Shown: one piece after another, positions 41,105 to 50,403 of the stretch
Numbering within the stretch: position 1 is the stretch's first letter
Layout: each line of letters opens with the position of its first letter
DNA from: Rhizobium redzepovicii
GTDB taxonomy: Bacteria; Pseudomonadota; Alphaproteobacteria; Rhizobiales; Rhizobiaceae
DNA: 64,000 nt
Assembly (NCBI RefSeq): GCF_019793435.1
Contig: NZ_JAILYH010000020.1
Location: 85,108-149,107, forward strand
Direction: 5' to 3'
The notes under the pieces: generated by a model
Seen by the model: only the letters and a program-made list of their open reading frames with translations
What the model was told of the DNA's origin: nothing
The model's database searches: none
Program-made: the position numbers and the translations under genes

Positions 41105-43024
41105 TCATAGCACCGGTTTGACGAAACGATTGACCTTCGCTGCCTGATCCATCTCCTTTCGCCGGAAGTAGATCGCCCGGCCGCAGCGGATCGGACTATG
41201 CCCCTGGACGATGATGATCTGCTCGTCCTTCCTCATCGACTGGGTGATCTCGTGCGGCATGATCAGCGGCCGGCGCTGGAAGTTGACGTTCTCGGATCTC
41301 CTGGATGCATTGTTCTTCGTGTCCCAGCCGATGTTGCGGGAACTGCCCTTCACCTCCACCGTCATCTCGCCACATTGCGCAGAGAGGTTGCGCGCCGTGT
41401 CGAGCGCCTTGATCGCTGCGTAAGAGGCGAAAGCGCAGCCATCGATCCATGACGTCGCGCCATCCTTCCCGAAATGCCGCTCCAACTGCCCGACCGACTG
41501 GTACATCAACATCATCGAGATGCCGTACTTGCGGCCGCGGTCGCGCGCCTCCTCGAGCACCCTCATGTAGCCGAGCAGATCGACCTCATCGAGCATGAAC
41601 AGCGCCCGGCGCTGGAAGGCGCCGTCGGCCTGCACCATGGCGTTGATGAGCGAGCCGATGATCACACGAGCGATGCCCGGATAGGAGCGCAAGATCGATG
41701 CGGAGATGTTGAGGAAGACGTCCTTCTTGCCCGAAACGATATCACTCGATTTGAAGGCATTGCCGCAGACGAGCGCGGCATAGCTGTCGAGCGACAGCCA
41801 CTGGGTATCCTTCGATGCTGTGGAATAGACGCCCGAAAACGTCTGCTCGGTCATGTTGGTGAAGACGCCGAGCGTTTCGCGGATGAAGGCCGAACCGGAA
41901 TGCTCCTGAATGTCGCGCAGCATAGCGAGCACCGAGGGCTCCGGTTCGGAAACGATCTGGCGGAGACTGCGCAAGCTTCGCCGGCCCTCATATTCGGGCG
42001 AGAGCATCACATGGGCGAGCAGACCGGTCAGGAGGTTGTGCGCCTGGTTCTGGAAGTAGGATCCCGTCGAGCTTTCGAAGCGAAGGCTTTCCGACAGCAG
42101 CATATGGGCAATGCCGACGATGTCCTCTTCCTTTTGCTTGGATGCTTCGATCCCGTCGAGCACGTTGAAGCCCATGATCGGGTTCGTCGGATCGAGCACC
42201 ATGACCTCGCGCCCGAGCGCATTGGTGCGGTGCTCGACGACCATGGGCGCGACCTCAGTGGAAGGATCGAGGCAGATCATGGGTCCGGTATATCTGAGCG
42301 CCGTCGGCACGACGTTGCTGGTCGTTTTGTATCCGCCCGATCCCGCGAAAAACAGCATATGGGTGGAATCGAAGTCCTGTCTGTAGGTGAGCAATGGCGC
42401 CTTCCCGCCCTGTCCCCATGTGCTGCGATCGTTTACATCGAAGGGAAGCGCATGGATGATTTCCTTGTCGACCCGATAACGCTCGCCGACCACGATTTCC
42501 CCATCCGGCGGGAACAGCTTTCCTGCTGCCGCCATCGGCAGCCAATCGGCATCTCCAAATATTCCACGCCGGGCACGCTTGATTTCATCTGGCACGACGA
42601 CGGAGATGCGGGCGGACACCGCCACTGCCATGAAGCCGGCGACGGCAGCAATGACTGCGGCCATATCAAGATAGGACAGCGCTCGATCCCACGGAACGAC
42701 CCGGGCCTGCACAGTAGGTGCAAGCCGGCCGAATTCGCGCAGCGCATAGAAGGCGGCAACGCTGAGAAAACACAAAAGACTTGCCATGGCGACCGGCCTT
42801 CGCCGATGCAGCGGCAAGACCCACACGGTCAGAAGTCCGGCAAGAGGTCCGAACAGTAGAGGCGGTACAGGTGCTGCCCGCAGGAACCAGTGTTCTATCT
42901 TCCCGGACATGCCGGCGGCGAGTCCCGGCCATCGCCAGCCAACAATGTAGATTGTGATCGTGGTGACGGCGATCGGTACCAAAACGAGTAACAGGCTCGG
43001 ATGCGGTTTCCCTCTTAGGCCCAT
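41105..43024 (-). CDS. traG: TraG/VirD4 type IV coupling protein
   Basis: 639 residues. Membrane segments occupy about 10-30, 50-72, 80-95 and 118-138. The ATPase has Walker A FAGSGGYKTTS near 225-235 and Walker B ALFMLDEVDLLGYM near 470-484, with the TraG signatures LNISASILRSYPGIARV and MMLMYQS. It links the TraA relaxosome to the VirB channel and pumps DNA. It overlaps traD by 10 bases. A 461-codon antisense frame here is a shadow. Confidence 0.95.
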   Translation of the reverse strand: MGLRGKPHPSLLLVLVPIAVTTITIYIVGWRWPGLAAGMSGKIEHWFLRAAPVPPLLFGPLAGLLTVWVLPLHRRRPVAMASLLCFLSVAAFYALREFGRLAPTVQARVVPWDRALSYLDMAAVIAAVAGFMAVAVSARISVVVPDEIKRARRGIFGDADWLPMAAAGKLFPPDGEIVVGERYRVDKEIIHALPFDVNDRSTWGQGGKAPLLTYRQDFDSTHMLFFAGSGGYKTTSNVVPTALRYTGPMICLDPSTEVAPMVVEHRTNALGREVMVLDPTNPIMGFNVLDGIEASKQKEEDIVGIAHMLLSESLRFESSTGSYFQNQAHNLLTGLLAHVMLSPEYEGRRSLRSLRQIVSEPEPSVLAMLRDIQEHSGSAFIRETLGVFTNMTEQTFSGVYSTASKDTQWLSLDSYAALVCGNAFKSSDIVSGKKDVFLNISASILRSYPGIARVIIGSLINAMVQADGAFQRRALFMLDEVDLLGYMRVLEEARDRGRKYGISMMLMYQSVGQLERHFGKDGATSWIDGCAFASYAAIKALDTARNLSAQCGEMTVEVKGSSRNIGWDTKNNASRRSENVNFQRRPLIMPHEITQSMRKDEQIIIVQGHSPIRCGRAIYFRRKEMDQAAKVNRFVKPVL

Positions 43025-43254
43025 CTTACTTTCTCCTCGAGATGCGATGAACCGTTCCTCAGCGAGGGGGCCTTGAAAGCCTCTTCGCCGATATCGCGCA
43101 GCCGCCGATGCTCGATGGAGCCTGGGACGAGCCTTGCCATTTCTATGAGGCCGCCGAGCAGGAACGCCCGATCCGCCTTCGATAGCCCGGCTTTGACGAC
43201 GATCCCGCCGAGCAGGATCTTTTCGCGCGTGTCGCGCTTGCGCTCAGCCGTCAT
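43015..43254 (-). CDS. traD: TraD conjugal transfer protein
   Basis: 79 residues from ATG 43254 (MTAERKRDTREK). KILLGGIVVKAGLSKADRAF and LLGGLIEMARLVPGS are the TraD hallmarks of Ti-type transfer systems. It is a small relaxosome-associated protein needed for full transfer. It overlaps both traC (11 bases) and traG (10 bases). Confidence 0.88.
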   Translation of the reverse strand: MTAERKRDTREKILLGGIVVKAGLSKADRAFLLGGLIEMARLVPGSIEHRRLRDIGEEAFKAPSLRNGSSHLEEKVRWA

Positions 43255-43531
43255 TTGGAACCTGCCCCTGCGCTCCAGCGCCGCTATCTGCTGGTCGACG
43301 CGTTTGAGGAGTGGGGCCAGCGGCGCCTTTCCTTTCCCCCTTCCGAAATCGCGCGGCGATTTCCTCGATGATCCGATCGACCTCCTCGTCGGCGATCTCC
43401 ATCTCCGCCAGCCCGGTTCTGGTCGCGGCGCGGGCAAACCGCTCGGCCGATTTAACTATCAACAATCGTTTGCGTTCGCGCAGCTTTTCGATCTGGGCGT
43501 CGAGATCGGAAATCGATGATTTTGTCGCCAT
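43244..43531 (-). CDS. traC: TraC conjugal transfer protein
   Basis: 95 residues from ATG 43531. A coiled-coil start (ISDLDAQIEKLRERKRLLIV) followed by AEMEIADEEVDRIIEEIAAR matches rhizobial TraC, an accessory relaxosome protein that binds near oriT. It is the first gene of the traC-traD-traG operon, leaving from the oriT region divergently to traA. Confidence 0.88.
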   Translation of the reverse strand: MATKSSISDLDAQIEKLRERKRLLIVKSAERFARAATRTGLAEMEIADEEVDRIIEEIAARFRKGERKGAAGPTPQTRRPADSGAGAQGQVPNDG

Positions 43532-43650
43532 TCCTGGTTCCTTTTCTGCTTTGATGTCGAAGGTGCGATTATACTAACTAGAATAAAACAGTAAAATGCG
43601 CTACCGTGCAACCAGAAAAGCGGCATCGGCCCTTCGGTCCGATCTGTTTG

Positions 43651-43680
43651 AGGGCGCAATATACGTCGCTGTCGCGACGT
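43651..43680 (-). other. oriT: Origin of transfer (oriT), nic core and hairpin
   Basis: On the minus strand a hairpin ACGTCGC-GACA-GCGACGT (43680 to 43663) is followed by ATATTGCGCCCT (43662 to 43651). Hairpin then TTGCGCCCT is the order seen in RSF1010/Ti-type oriT sites, where the relaxase cuts after GCGCC. The predicted nick is on the minus strand between 43653 and 43652. The transferred strand would then lead toward lower coordinates (traC, traD, traG, then 41-33 kb), with traA entering last. The location between traC and traA is the expected one. Confidence 0.88.
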
Positions 43681-43704
43681 GCTTGGGCCAGTCTGGAGAC
43701 GCCA

Positions 43705-46700
43705 GTGGCGATCATGTTCGTCAGAGCGCAGGTGATCAGCAGGGGATCGGGACGCAGCATCGTCTCGGCTGCCGCCTATCGCCACCGCGCCCGGATGATG
43801 GACGAGCAGGCGGGAACGTCGTTCAGCTATCGCGGTGGGGCGGGCGAACTGATGTATGAGGAACTGGCGCTGCCGGATGAGATCCCGGATTGGCTGCGGT
43901 CGGCGATATCAGGTCAGTCCGTCAGCAAGGCCAGCGAAGTGTTTTGGAATGCCGTTGACGCCTTCGAGACGCGGGCAGATGCGCAGCTCGCCCGCGAACT
44001 GATCATCGCGCTGCCGGAGGAGCTGACGCGGGCCGAGAATATCACGCTGGTGCGCGAATTCGTCCGCGACAATCTCACCTCGAAAGGAATGATCGCCGAC
44101 TGGGTCTATCACGACAAGGACGGCAACCCGCACATCCACCTGATGACGACGCTCCGGCCGGCGACGGAGGAGGGGTTCGGGGCAAAGAAGGTTCCAGTGC
44201 TTGGTGAGGGTGGCAAGCCGCTGCGTGTCGTCACGCCGGACCGCCCGAACGGCAAGATCGTCTACAAAGTCTGGGCGGGCGACAAGGAAACGATGAAAGC
44301 GTGGAAGATCGCCTGGGCGGAAACGGCCAACCGGCATCTGGCGCTGGCCGGACATGACATCCGCCTCGACGGTCGCTCCTATGCCGAACAGGGCCTCGAC
44401 GGGATCGCGCAAAAACATCTCGGGCCGGAGAAGGCGGCGCTGGCGAGGAAGGGCAGGGAGCTCCACTTCGCGCCGGCCGATCTCGCCCGCCGCCAGGAGA
44501 TGGCCGATCGGCTGCTTTCAGAGCCGGAGCTTTTGCTGAAGCAGCTCGGCAATGAACGCTCTACCTTCGACGAGAGGGATATCGCCAGGGCGCTGCACCG
44601 TTACGTCGACGATCCCACCGATTTTGCCAACATCCGCGCCAGGCTGATGGCGTCGGACCAATTGGTCATACTGAAGCCGAAGGAGATCGAGGCAGAGACA
44701 GGAAAGGTGTCGGAGCCCGCGGTGTTTACGACGCGGGAGATGCTGCGCATCGAATACGACATGGCGCAGTCGGCGCGGGTTTTGTCGGAGCGTCGCGGCT
44801 TCGGTGTTTCCGAGCGGAATGTGACGGTGGCGATCGAACGCGTGGAGAGCATCGAGAGCGGCGATCCCAAAACTCCGTTCCGGCTCGATGCAGAGCAGGT
44901 CGATGCTGTCCGTCATGTCACCGGTGATGGTGGCATTGCCGCTATTGTAGGCCTTGCCGGCGCCGGCAAATCGACGCTGCTTGCTGCCGCACGTCTTGCC
45001 TGGGAGGGCGAGGGACACCGGGTGATCGGTGCAGCCCTTGCCGGCAAGGCCGCAGAAGGGCTGCAAGACAGTTCCGGCATCAAGTCGCGGACACTTGCCT
45101 CCTGGGAACTGGCCTGGGCCAATGGCCGCGATACGCTCCATCGCGGTGATGTGCTGGTGATCGACGAGGCCGGCATGGTGGCCTCGCAGCAGATGGCCCG
45201 TGTGCTGAAGATTGCCGAGGAGGCTGAGGTAAAGGTCGTGCTGGTCGGCGATGCGATGCAGCTGCAGCCGATCCAGGCCGGTGCTGCCTTCCGGGCAATT
45301 ACCGAACGCATCGGCTTTGCAGAGCTTGCCGGCGTGCGCCGCCAGCGTGAGGCCTGGGCACGTAATGCCTCGCGGCTGTTTGCCCGCGGCGAGGTCGAGA
45401 AGGGCCTCGACGCCTATACCCAGCAGGGCCACCTGGTCGAGGCGGGCACACGCGAGGAAACGATCGACAGGATTGTGGTCGATTGGACAGAGGCACGCAA
45501 ACACGCAATCGGTCGCTCGATCTCCGAGGGCAGGGATGGCCGTCTTCGCGGTGATGAACTGCTGGTGCTCGCCCACACCAACGACGATGTCCGCAAGCTC
45601 AACGAGGCGCTGCGTGAGGTGATGGCCGGCGATAATGCCCTCGGCGAAAGCCGCAGCTTCCGGACCGAGCGCGGGGCGCGAAAATTTGCCGCCGGCGACC
45701 GCATCATCTTCCTGGAGAACGCCCGCTTCCTCGAGCCGCGGGCCAAGCACTCCGGGCCGCAATATGTCAAGAACGGCATGCTCGGCACGGTCACCGCGAC
45801 CGGCGACAAACGCGGCGATCCGCTGCTGTCGGTTCTGCTCGACAATGGCAATAAAGTCGTCTTCGGCGAGGACAGTTATGACAATGTCGACCACGGCTAT
45901 GCCGCAACGATCCACAAATCTCAAGGGTCGACCGTCGACCGCACCTTCGTGCTCGCCACCGGCATGATGGACCGGCATCTGACCTATGTGTCGATGACCC
46001 GGCATCGCGACCGCGTCGATCTTTATGCGGCGAAAGAGGATTTTGAGCCGAGACCGGAATGGGGACGCAAACCGCGTGTCGATCATGCCGCCGGTGTCAC
46101 CGGCGAGCTTGTCGAAACCGGCGAAGCCAAATTCCGGCCCGAGGACGAGGATGCCGACGACAGCCCCTATGCCGATGTCAGGACGGACGACGGAACCGCC
46201 CATCGGCTCTGGGGCGTCAGCCTGCCGAAAGCGCTCGACGATGCCGGCATCTCCGACGGCGACACCATCACGCTGCGCAAGGATGGTGTCGAGCGGGTCA
46301 AGGTCCAGATTGCCATTGTCGACGAGGAGACAGGTCAGAAGCGTTACGAGGAGAGGGAAGTCGACCGCAATGTCTGGACGGCCAGACAGATCGAAACCGC
46401 CGAAGCGCGTCAGGAGCGCATCGAACGGGAAAGTCATCGGCCGGATGTGTTCAGCCGTCTCGTCGAACGCTTGTCGCGCTCCGGTGCCAAGACGACGACG
46501 CTCGATTTTGAGAGCGAGGCGGGCTATCGCGCCCAGGCGCAAGACTTCGCCCGGCGCCGCGGGCTCGATCATCTCTCGCTTGCTGCCGCCGAGATGGAGG
46601 AAAGCCTTTCCCGGCGCTGGACGTGGATTACCGCAAAGCGAGAGCAGGTGGAAAAGCTCTGGGAGCGGGCAAGCGTGGCGCTCGGTTTTGCCATCGAGCG

Positions 46701-48363
46701 GGAACGGCGCTTCGCCTACAACGAGGCGCGAACTGAATCCCACACCATCGCGAGCGCAAGCGCTGGCGAACCACAGTATCTGATCCCGCCGAGCACGTCC
46801 TTCGTTAGGAGTGTCGAGGCGGATGCGCGGCTGGCGCAGCGTTCGTCACCGGCCTGGACGGAGCGGGAAACGATGCTGCGACCGCTGCTTACTAAGATCT
46901 ACCGGGATCCGGATGCAGCACTTGTCGCCCTGAATGCGCTCGCCTCGGACACCGGCACCGAACCCCGCAGGCTCACTGCTGATCTTGCCGCAGCACCCGA
47001 CCGGCTCGGCCGGCTGCGTGGCTCCGAGCTGATCGTCGACGGAGGCGCGGCGCTTTCCGAGCGCAAGGTCGCAAAGGCAGCCCTGGAGGAACTGCTTCCC
47101 CTGGCCCGGGCCCATGCGACCGGGTTCCGCCGGAATGCCGAACGGTTCGAAATGCGTGAGCAGACGCGGCGCTCCTACATGTCATTATCGATCCCGGCGC
47201 TTTCCGAGCGCGCGATGGCGCGCCTTATGGAGATCGAGGCGGTGCGCAACCGGGACGGGGACGACGCCTATAAGAGCGCCTTTGCGCTTGCCGCCGAGGA
47301 CCGCTCGGTCGTGCAGGAGATCAAGGCGGTCAGCGAAGCGTTAACGGCACGCTTCGGCTGGAGCGCATTCACCGCGAAGGCGGATGCGGTTGCTGAACGC
47401 AATATGACCGAGCGTTTGCCGGAAGATCTGACGGCCGGCCGGCGCGAGGAGCTGGCCCGGCTGTTCGAAGCGGTCAAACGTTTTGCCGAGGCGCAGCATC
47501 TCGCCGAGCGGCAGGATCGCTCGAAGATCGTCATGGCTGCCAGTGTTGTTCGGGGCCAAGAGACAGAGAACGGACCGGGGAAGGAGAATGTCGCCGTGCC
47601 GCCGATGCTTGCTGCCGTCATCGTGTTCAAGACGTCGGTCGACGATGAGGCTCGATTGCGGGCGCTCTCCAACCCTTTCTATCGCCAGCAGCGTGGCGCA
47701 TTGGCCAACGCCGCGACAATGATCTGGCGCGATCCGTCGGGCGCCGTCGGCAAGATCGAGGAGCTGCTCCGGAAAGGCTTTGCTGCTGATCGAATCGCCG
47801 CCGCGGTGACCAATGATCCGGCCGCCTATGGGGCTTTGCGCGGTTCTAATCGCCTGCTGGACCGGATGCTGGCGTCCGGCCAGGAGCGGAAAGAGGCGAT
47901 GCGGGCCGTGCCGGAAGCTGCAGCGCGCCTGCGCGCGCTCGGTGCGGCCCACCTCAATGCCCTCGATGCCGAACGCCAGGCTATCACGGACGAACGGCGG
48001 CGCATGGCGGTTGCCATTCCAGCTCTTTCGAAAGCTGCGGAAGAGGCTTTGGCGCACCTGACGGTCGAGGTGAGGAAGGACAGCAGGAAGCTGAGTGTTT
48101 CCGCCGCTTCCCTCGAGCAGGGCATTGCCCGGGAGTTTGCCGCTGTCAGCCGAGCGCTCGACGAGCGCTTCGGTCGCAATGCCCTCGTCCGGGGTGACAA
48201 GGATCTTGTCAACCGCGTGCCGCCGGCGCAGCGTCGAGCTTTCGAGGCGATGCAGGAGCGGCTGAAGGTCCTGCAGCAGACTGTCCGTCTGCAGAGCAGT
48301 GAGCAGATCATAGCGGAGCGGCGCCAAAGGGCTGCTAGCCGCGCTCGCGGCATCAACCTCTGA
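43705..48363 (+). CDS. traA: TraA relaxase-helicase
   Basis: About 1552 residues. GTG 43705 (or ATG 43714) is chosen because MFVRAQVISRGSGRSIV is the conserved start. The MobA/MobL relaxase domain has its metal-binding histidines in NPHIHLMTT near residues 140-150. A RecD-like helicase follows with Walker A GLAGAGKST near 414 and DEAGMVASQQ near 490, then the UvrD-like VDHGYAATIHKSQGS near 735. The C-terminal 600 residues are helical and typical of the longer pSym-type TraA, compared with about 1100 in Ti plasmids. It nicks oriT and unwinds the transferred strand. A 741-codon antisense frame is a shadow. Confidence 0.95.
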   Translation: MAIMFVRAQVISRGSGRSIVSAAAYRHRARMMDEQAGTSFSYRGGAGELMYEELALPDEIPDWLRSAISGQSVSKASEVFWNAVDAFETRADAQLARELIIALPEELTRAENITLVREFVRDNLTSKGMIADWVYHDKDGNPHIHLMTTLRPATEEGFGAKKVPVLGEGGKPLRVVTPDRPNGKIVYKVWAGDKETMKAWKIAWAETANRHLALAGHDIRLDGRSYAEQGLDGIAQKHLGPEKAALARKGRELHFAPADLARRQEMADRLLSEPELLLKQLGNERSTFDERDIARALHRYVDDPTDFANIRARLMASDQLVILKPKEIEAETGKVSEPAVFTTREMLRIEYDMAQSARVLSERRGFGVSERNVTVAIERVESIESGDPKTPFRLDAEQVDAVRHVTGDGGIAAIVGLAGAGKSTLLAAARLAWEGEGHRVIGAALAGKAAEGLQDSSGIKSRTLASWELAWANGRDTLHRGDVLVIDEAGMVASQQMARVLKIAEEAEVKVVLVGDAMQLQPIQAGAAFRAITERIGFAELAGVRRQREAWARNASRLFARGEVEKGLDAYTQQGHLVEAGTREETIDRIVVDWTEARKHAIGRSISEGRDGRLRGDELLVLAHTNDDVRKLNEALREVMAGDNALGESRSFRTERGARKFAAGDRIIFLENARFLEPRAKHSGPQYVKNGMLGTVTATGDKRGDPLLSVLLDNGNKVVFGEDSYDNVDHGYAATIHKSQGSTVDRTFVLATGMMDRHLTYVSMTRHRDRVDLYAAKEDFEPRPEWGRKPRVDHAAGVTGELVETGEAKFRPEDEDADDSPYADVRTDDGTAHRLWGVSLPKALDDAGISDGDTITLRKDGVERVKVQIAIVDEETGQKRYEEREVDRNVWTARQIETAEARQERIERESHRPDVFSRLVERLSRSGAKTTTLDFESEAGYRAQAQDFARRRGLDHLSLAAAEMEESLSRRWTWITAKREQVEKLWERASVALGFAIERERRFAYNEARTESHTIASASAGEPQYLIPPSTSFVRSVEADARLAQRSSPAWTERETMLRPLLTKIYRDPDAALVALNALASDTGTEPRRLTADLAAAPDRLGRLRGSELIVDGGAALSERKVAKAALEELLPLARAHATGFRRNAERFEMREQTRRSYMSLSIPALSERAMARLMEIEAVRNRDGDDAYKSAFALAAEDRSVVQEIKAVSEALTARFGWSAFTAKADAVAERNMTERLPEDLTAGRREELARLFEAVKRFAEAQHLAERQDRSKIVMAASVVRGQETENGPGKENVAVPPMLAAVIVFKTSVDDEARLRALSNPFYRQQRGALANAATMIWRDPSGAVGKIEELLRKGFAADRIAAAVTNDPAAYGALRGSNRLLDRMLASGQERKEAMRAVPEAAARLRALGAAHLNALDAERQAITDERRRMAVAIPALSKAAEEALAHLTVEVRKDSRKLSVSAASLEQGIAREFAAVSRALDERFGRNALVRGDKDLVNRVPPAQRRAFEAMQERLKVLQQTVRLQSSEQIIAERRQRAASRARGINL

Positions 48364-48389
48364 GACTCGAAGAAAAGCGGGGGGACGAA

Positions 48390-48490
48390 ATGGTTGGTCG
48401 ATTGGAAAAGCACTACGACCCGATTGTCCCGAGATCGATCTTCCTTTGGGTGGCGGAGCGGTCGAAGCTACTGTTCGTCCGTTCCGCAGC
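48390..48490 (+). other. Possible truncated gene start after traA
   Basis: From ATG 48390, 27 bases after traA, the frame begins with a protein-like MVGRLEKHYDPIVPRSIFLW followed by VAERSKLLFV. It then runs antisense through the oppositely oriented gene at 48468. This could be the 5' remnant of a gene once following traA, cut by a recombination junction near 48480. Confidence 0.3.
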
Positions 48491-48938
48491 GGTCGTTGTA
48501 GAGGCGATTGCAGGTTTCACCAGATCGGGTGCCGTCTGCGTGAAGCCACTCTATAGCCCCCTCGGACACGGACGTGGCCAGAAACAAGCCTGCTTCCAGC
48601 AGCGCGCGGATGCCACAGAAAGTGACGAGGTCTCGCGCTGAGACCGTGAAGAACAGGCTTTCACTGGTCGGCCTTATGATCGCGCCTCCACCTTCGAAAG
48701 CTAGAAACCTGTCAGGTCCCACGGAGACGAGGGATTGGTAGAAGTCCTCGATTTGCGTGCAGATCTTGTCGGCAACGTGCTGCGTGCGCGTGATTGCGAC
48801 ACACGCTTCGGCGACGTGCACGCACTTTGGAACATCTTCCTCACCCGCGAATGATGGCGCTCGTGGCAGGACCAGATGCGCGTTGCACGGCGGGCTCAGC
48901 TCAACGAAGTGACGGACTTCGCCAATCGATTTCTTCAT
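48468..48938 (-). CDS. Hypothetical protein, unrecognised family
   Basis: 156 residues from ATG 48938 (MKKSIGEVRHFVEL), with GGAACAG upstream. The most structured part is FLAFEGGGAIIRPTSESLFF followed by TVSARDLVTFCGIRALLEAG. It has no signal peptide or membrane segment. It is convergent with traA and transcribed from the region near the methyltransferase gene. Function unknown. Confidence 0.6.
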   Translation of the reverse strand: MKKSIGEVRHFVELSPPCNAHLVLPRAPSFAGEEDVPKCVHVAEACVAITRTQHVADKICTQIEDFYQSLVSVGPDRFLAFEGGGAIIRPTSESLFFTVSARDLVTFCGIRALLEAGLFLATSVSEGAIEWLHADGTRSGETCNRLYNDRCGTDEQ

Positions 48939-49101
48939 GCTGTTCCTGCCTATTTGGAGAAAAAAGGCTTTTAGAGGTGGCAAAGCGCTGAGGGCTGCTC
49001 AACGTGATGGAGCGCTTTCTGCTGACGCGAACGTTGTTCCAGTTGAGGCTCGTGAAGACGTGACGCAGTTGCGCTTACGCGACGGTGAAGATGAGGAATC
49101 G

Positions 49102-50115
49102 CTAAAGGGTCCAAGATCGCCCCGATAGCCGCCTTGCTTCGGATTCCGGGTAAAGGCGGTAGGGAAGGTCCGCATAGACATATTCTGCCGGAATCGCGGG
49201 TGGGGACAGCTTCGATAGGAACAGGTCGAGATTCTCCCGACTGTTGCTGGAGACAAGCGTGTAGAAATTGCCGCTGTTCCAGGTGACGAATGAGTGTCCA
49301 AAGAACCGGCGTAGTGTTTCGCTCATCTCCGAAAGGGTGACTTCGTTTCGATCCATTCGCGTTAGCACCGTCTCTTCCTTGGCGCGAATATCTGACGCGC
49401 TGAAGAAGCGAGCTTTGAAGCTATGGTCCTTCTGGCGTTCCCGCCGCCGATATTCCTCGGCGTCTTCATGCCTGAACTTCTCGACGAACATGAAGAGCCC
49501 GTTGGTCTTGAGATGCTGCGAGACGAAACGGATCTGATCGAAGCGATTTGGCGAATACATCTGGAAAGTCGTGTCCTCGAGGATGATATCGAAACCGCTG
49601 CCAAACTTTCGGAGCTCCACGTCTTCTTGGACCCTTTGCGATGTCAAATAATGAAATGGTCCGTGAAAAAACATGGCATGAGGAGGAACGCCATAGGCAT
49701 AGAAGCTTCTAAGGTTTTCGACGTTGGGACTGCATGACAGTGTTTCTATCCTGCCCTTGCCAAGTTCGCCGATCACACGAGCCATCGTCCCCTCGGCTGT
49801 ACCTAGCGTGTAGAGTTGCAGTTGACCCTTTCTGGCCCGCGCGTATTTGAGGATCGCGCCGCCTATGCGGCACTCCTCTTCGAGGCGGTAGGGTATGCTG
49901 CTCAAGTAGTGCTTATCGAATGGACCTCGGCGCAGCGGATGAAGGGCTGAAAAGCGCCTGAACGTCATGTCCACTGGGAACAAGCGGCGATCGAGCTCAG
50001 GCGGACGGATAGGCATTCCGGCCTCACCGGATGCGGTGGTCGAAAAAAACTCAGAAAGCTCGTTAAGGCGAGGGGCACGGTCGCACTCCTCAATGAAGTC
50101 GGCAAATTCACGCAT
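49102..50115 (-). CDS. Class I SAM-dependent methyltransferase-like protein
   Basis: 337 residues from ATG 50115. A Rossmann methyltransferase core is visible from about 95: LQLYTLGTAEGTMARVIGEL resembles motif I (with a weak Gly pattern), FDIILEDTTFQMYSP is like motif IV, and LKTNGLFMFVEKFRHED is like motif VI. The unusual N-terminal 95 residues and C-terminal 90 residues are not assigned. It is divergent from the AraC gene across 288 bp that carry a motif repeated before the MFS gene, so it probably belongs to the same regulon. Substrate unknown. Confidence 0.7.
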   Translation of the reverse strand: MREFADFIEECDRAPRLNELSEFFSTTASGEAGMPIRPPELDRRLFPVDMTFRRFSALHPLRRGPFDKHYLSSIPYRLEEECRIGGAILKYARARKGQLQLYTLGTAEGTMARVIGELGKGRIETLSCSPNVENLRSFYAYGVPPHAMFFHGPFHYLTSQRVQEDVELRKFGSGFDIILEDTTFQMYSPNRFDQIRFVSQHLKTNGLFMFVEKFRHEDAEEYRRRERQKDHSFKARFFSASDIRAKEETVLTRMDRNEVTLSEMSETLRRFFGHSFVTWNSGNFYTLVSSNSRENLDLFLSKLSPPAIPAEYVYADLPYRLYPESEARRLSGRSWTL

Positions 50116-50259
50116 GCGAAAGCCTGCCTTTCTCTCGCACCATCGCGTTTTTGGGGTTCAGGGGGAAATCGCGCATCCCGAAAAGATTGTGCCGTCAGCG
50201 ATGATGTCGGCAGAAGATGATCGCGAACGTCATCTTTTCGCATCCACGATTTTGATTGG

Positions 50260-50283
50260 TTTTCATGAAATTGACATGAAATT
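50260..50283. promoter_or_regulatory. Putative operator with repeated CATGAAATT
   Basis: CATGAAATT occurs at 50264-50272 and 50275-50283, an 11-bp spacing close to one helical turn. TTTCATGAAA within it is palindromic, and the same AATTTCATGAAA occurs at 51281-51292 before the MFS gene. Located in the methyltransferase/araC divergent region. Confidence 0.5.
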
Positions 50284-50403
50284 CGACCTGAGGTTAAAGC
50301 CTGGCTTGTTGACAACTTGGGGTGAGGTAGGGTCGCTACCACACCGGTTTTTCAGGGGAGCAGCTTTCGAGTGGGGATCATTCCATCAATTCACCCCGAG
50401 AGG

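Noticed and set aside
41474..42859. Long plus-strand open frame (461 codons) opposite traG
   Set aside because: traG on the other strand has clear Walker motifs and full length; the antisense frame is a product of GC-rich codon bias and has no domain.
44518..46743. 741-codon minus-strand frame opposite traA
   Set aside because: It mirrors the TraA helicase region, has no recognisable family and no ribosome site; a shadow.
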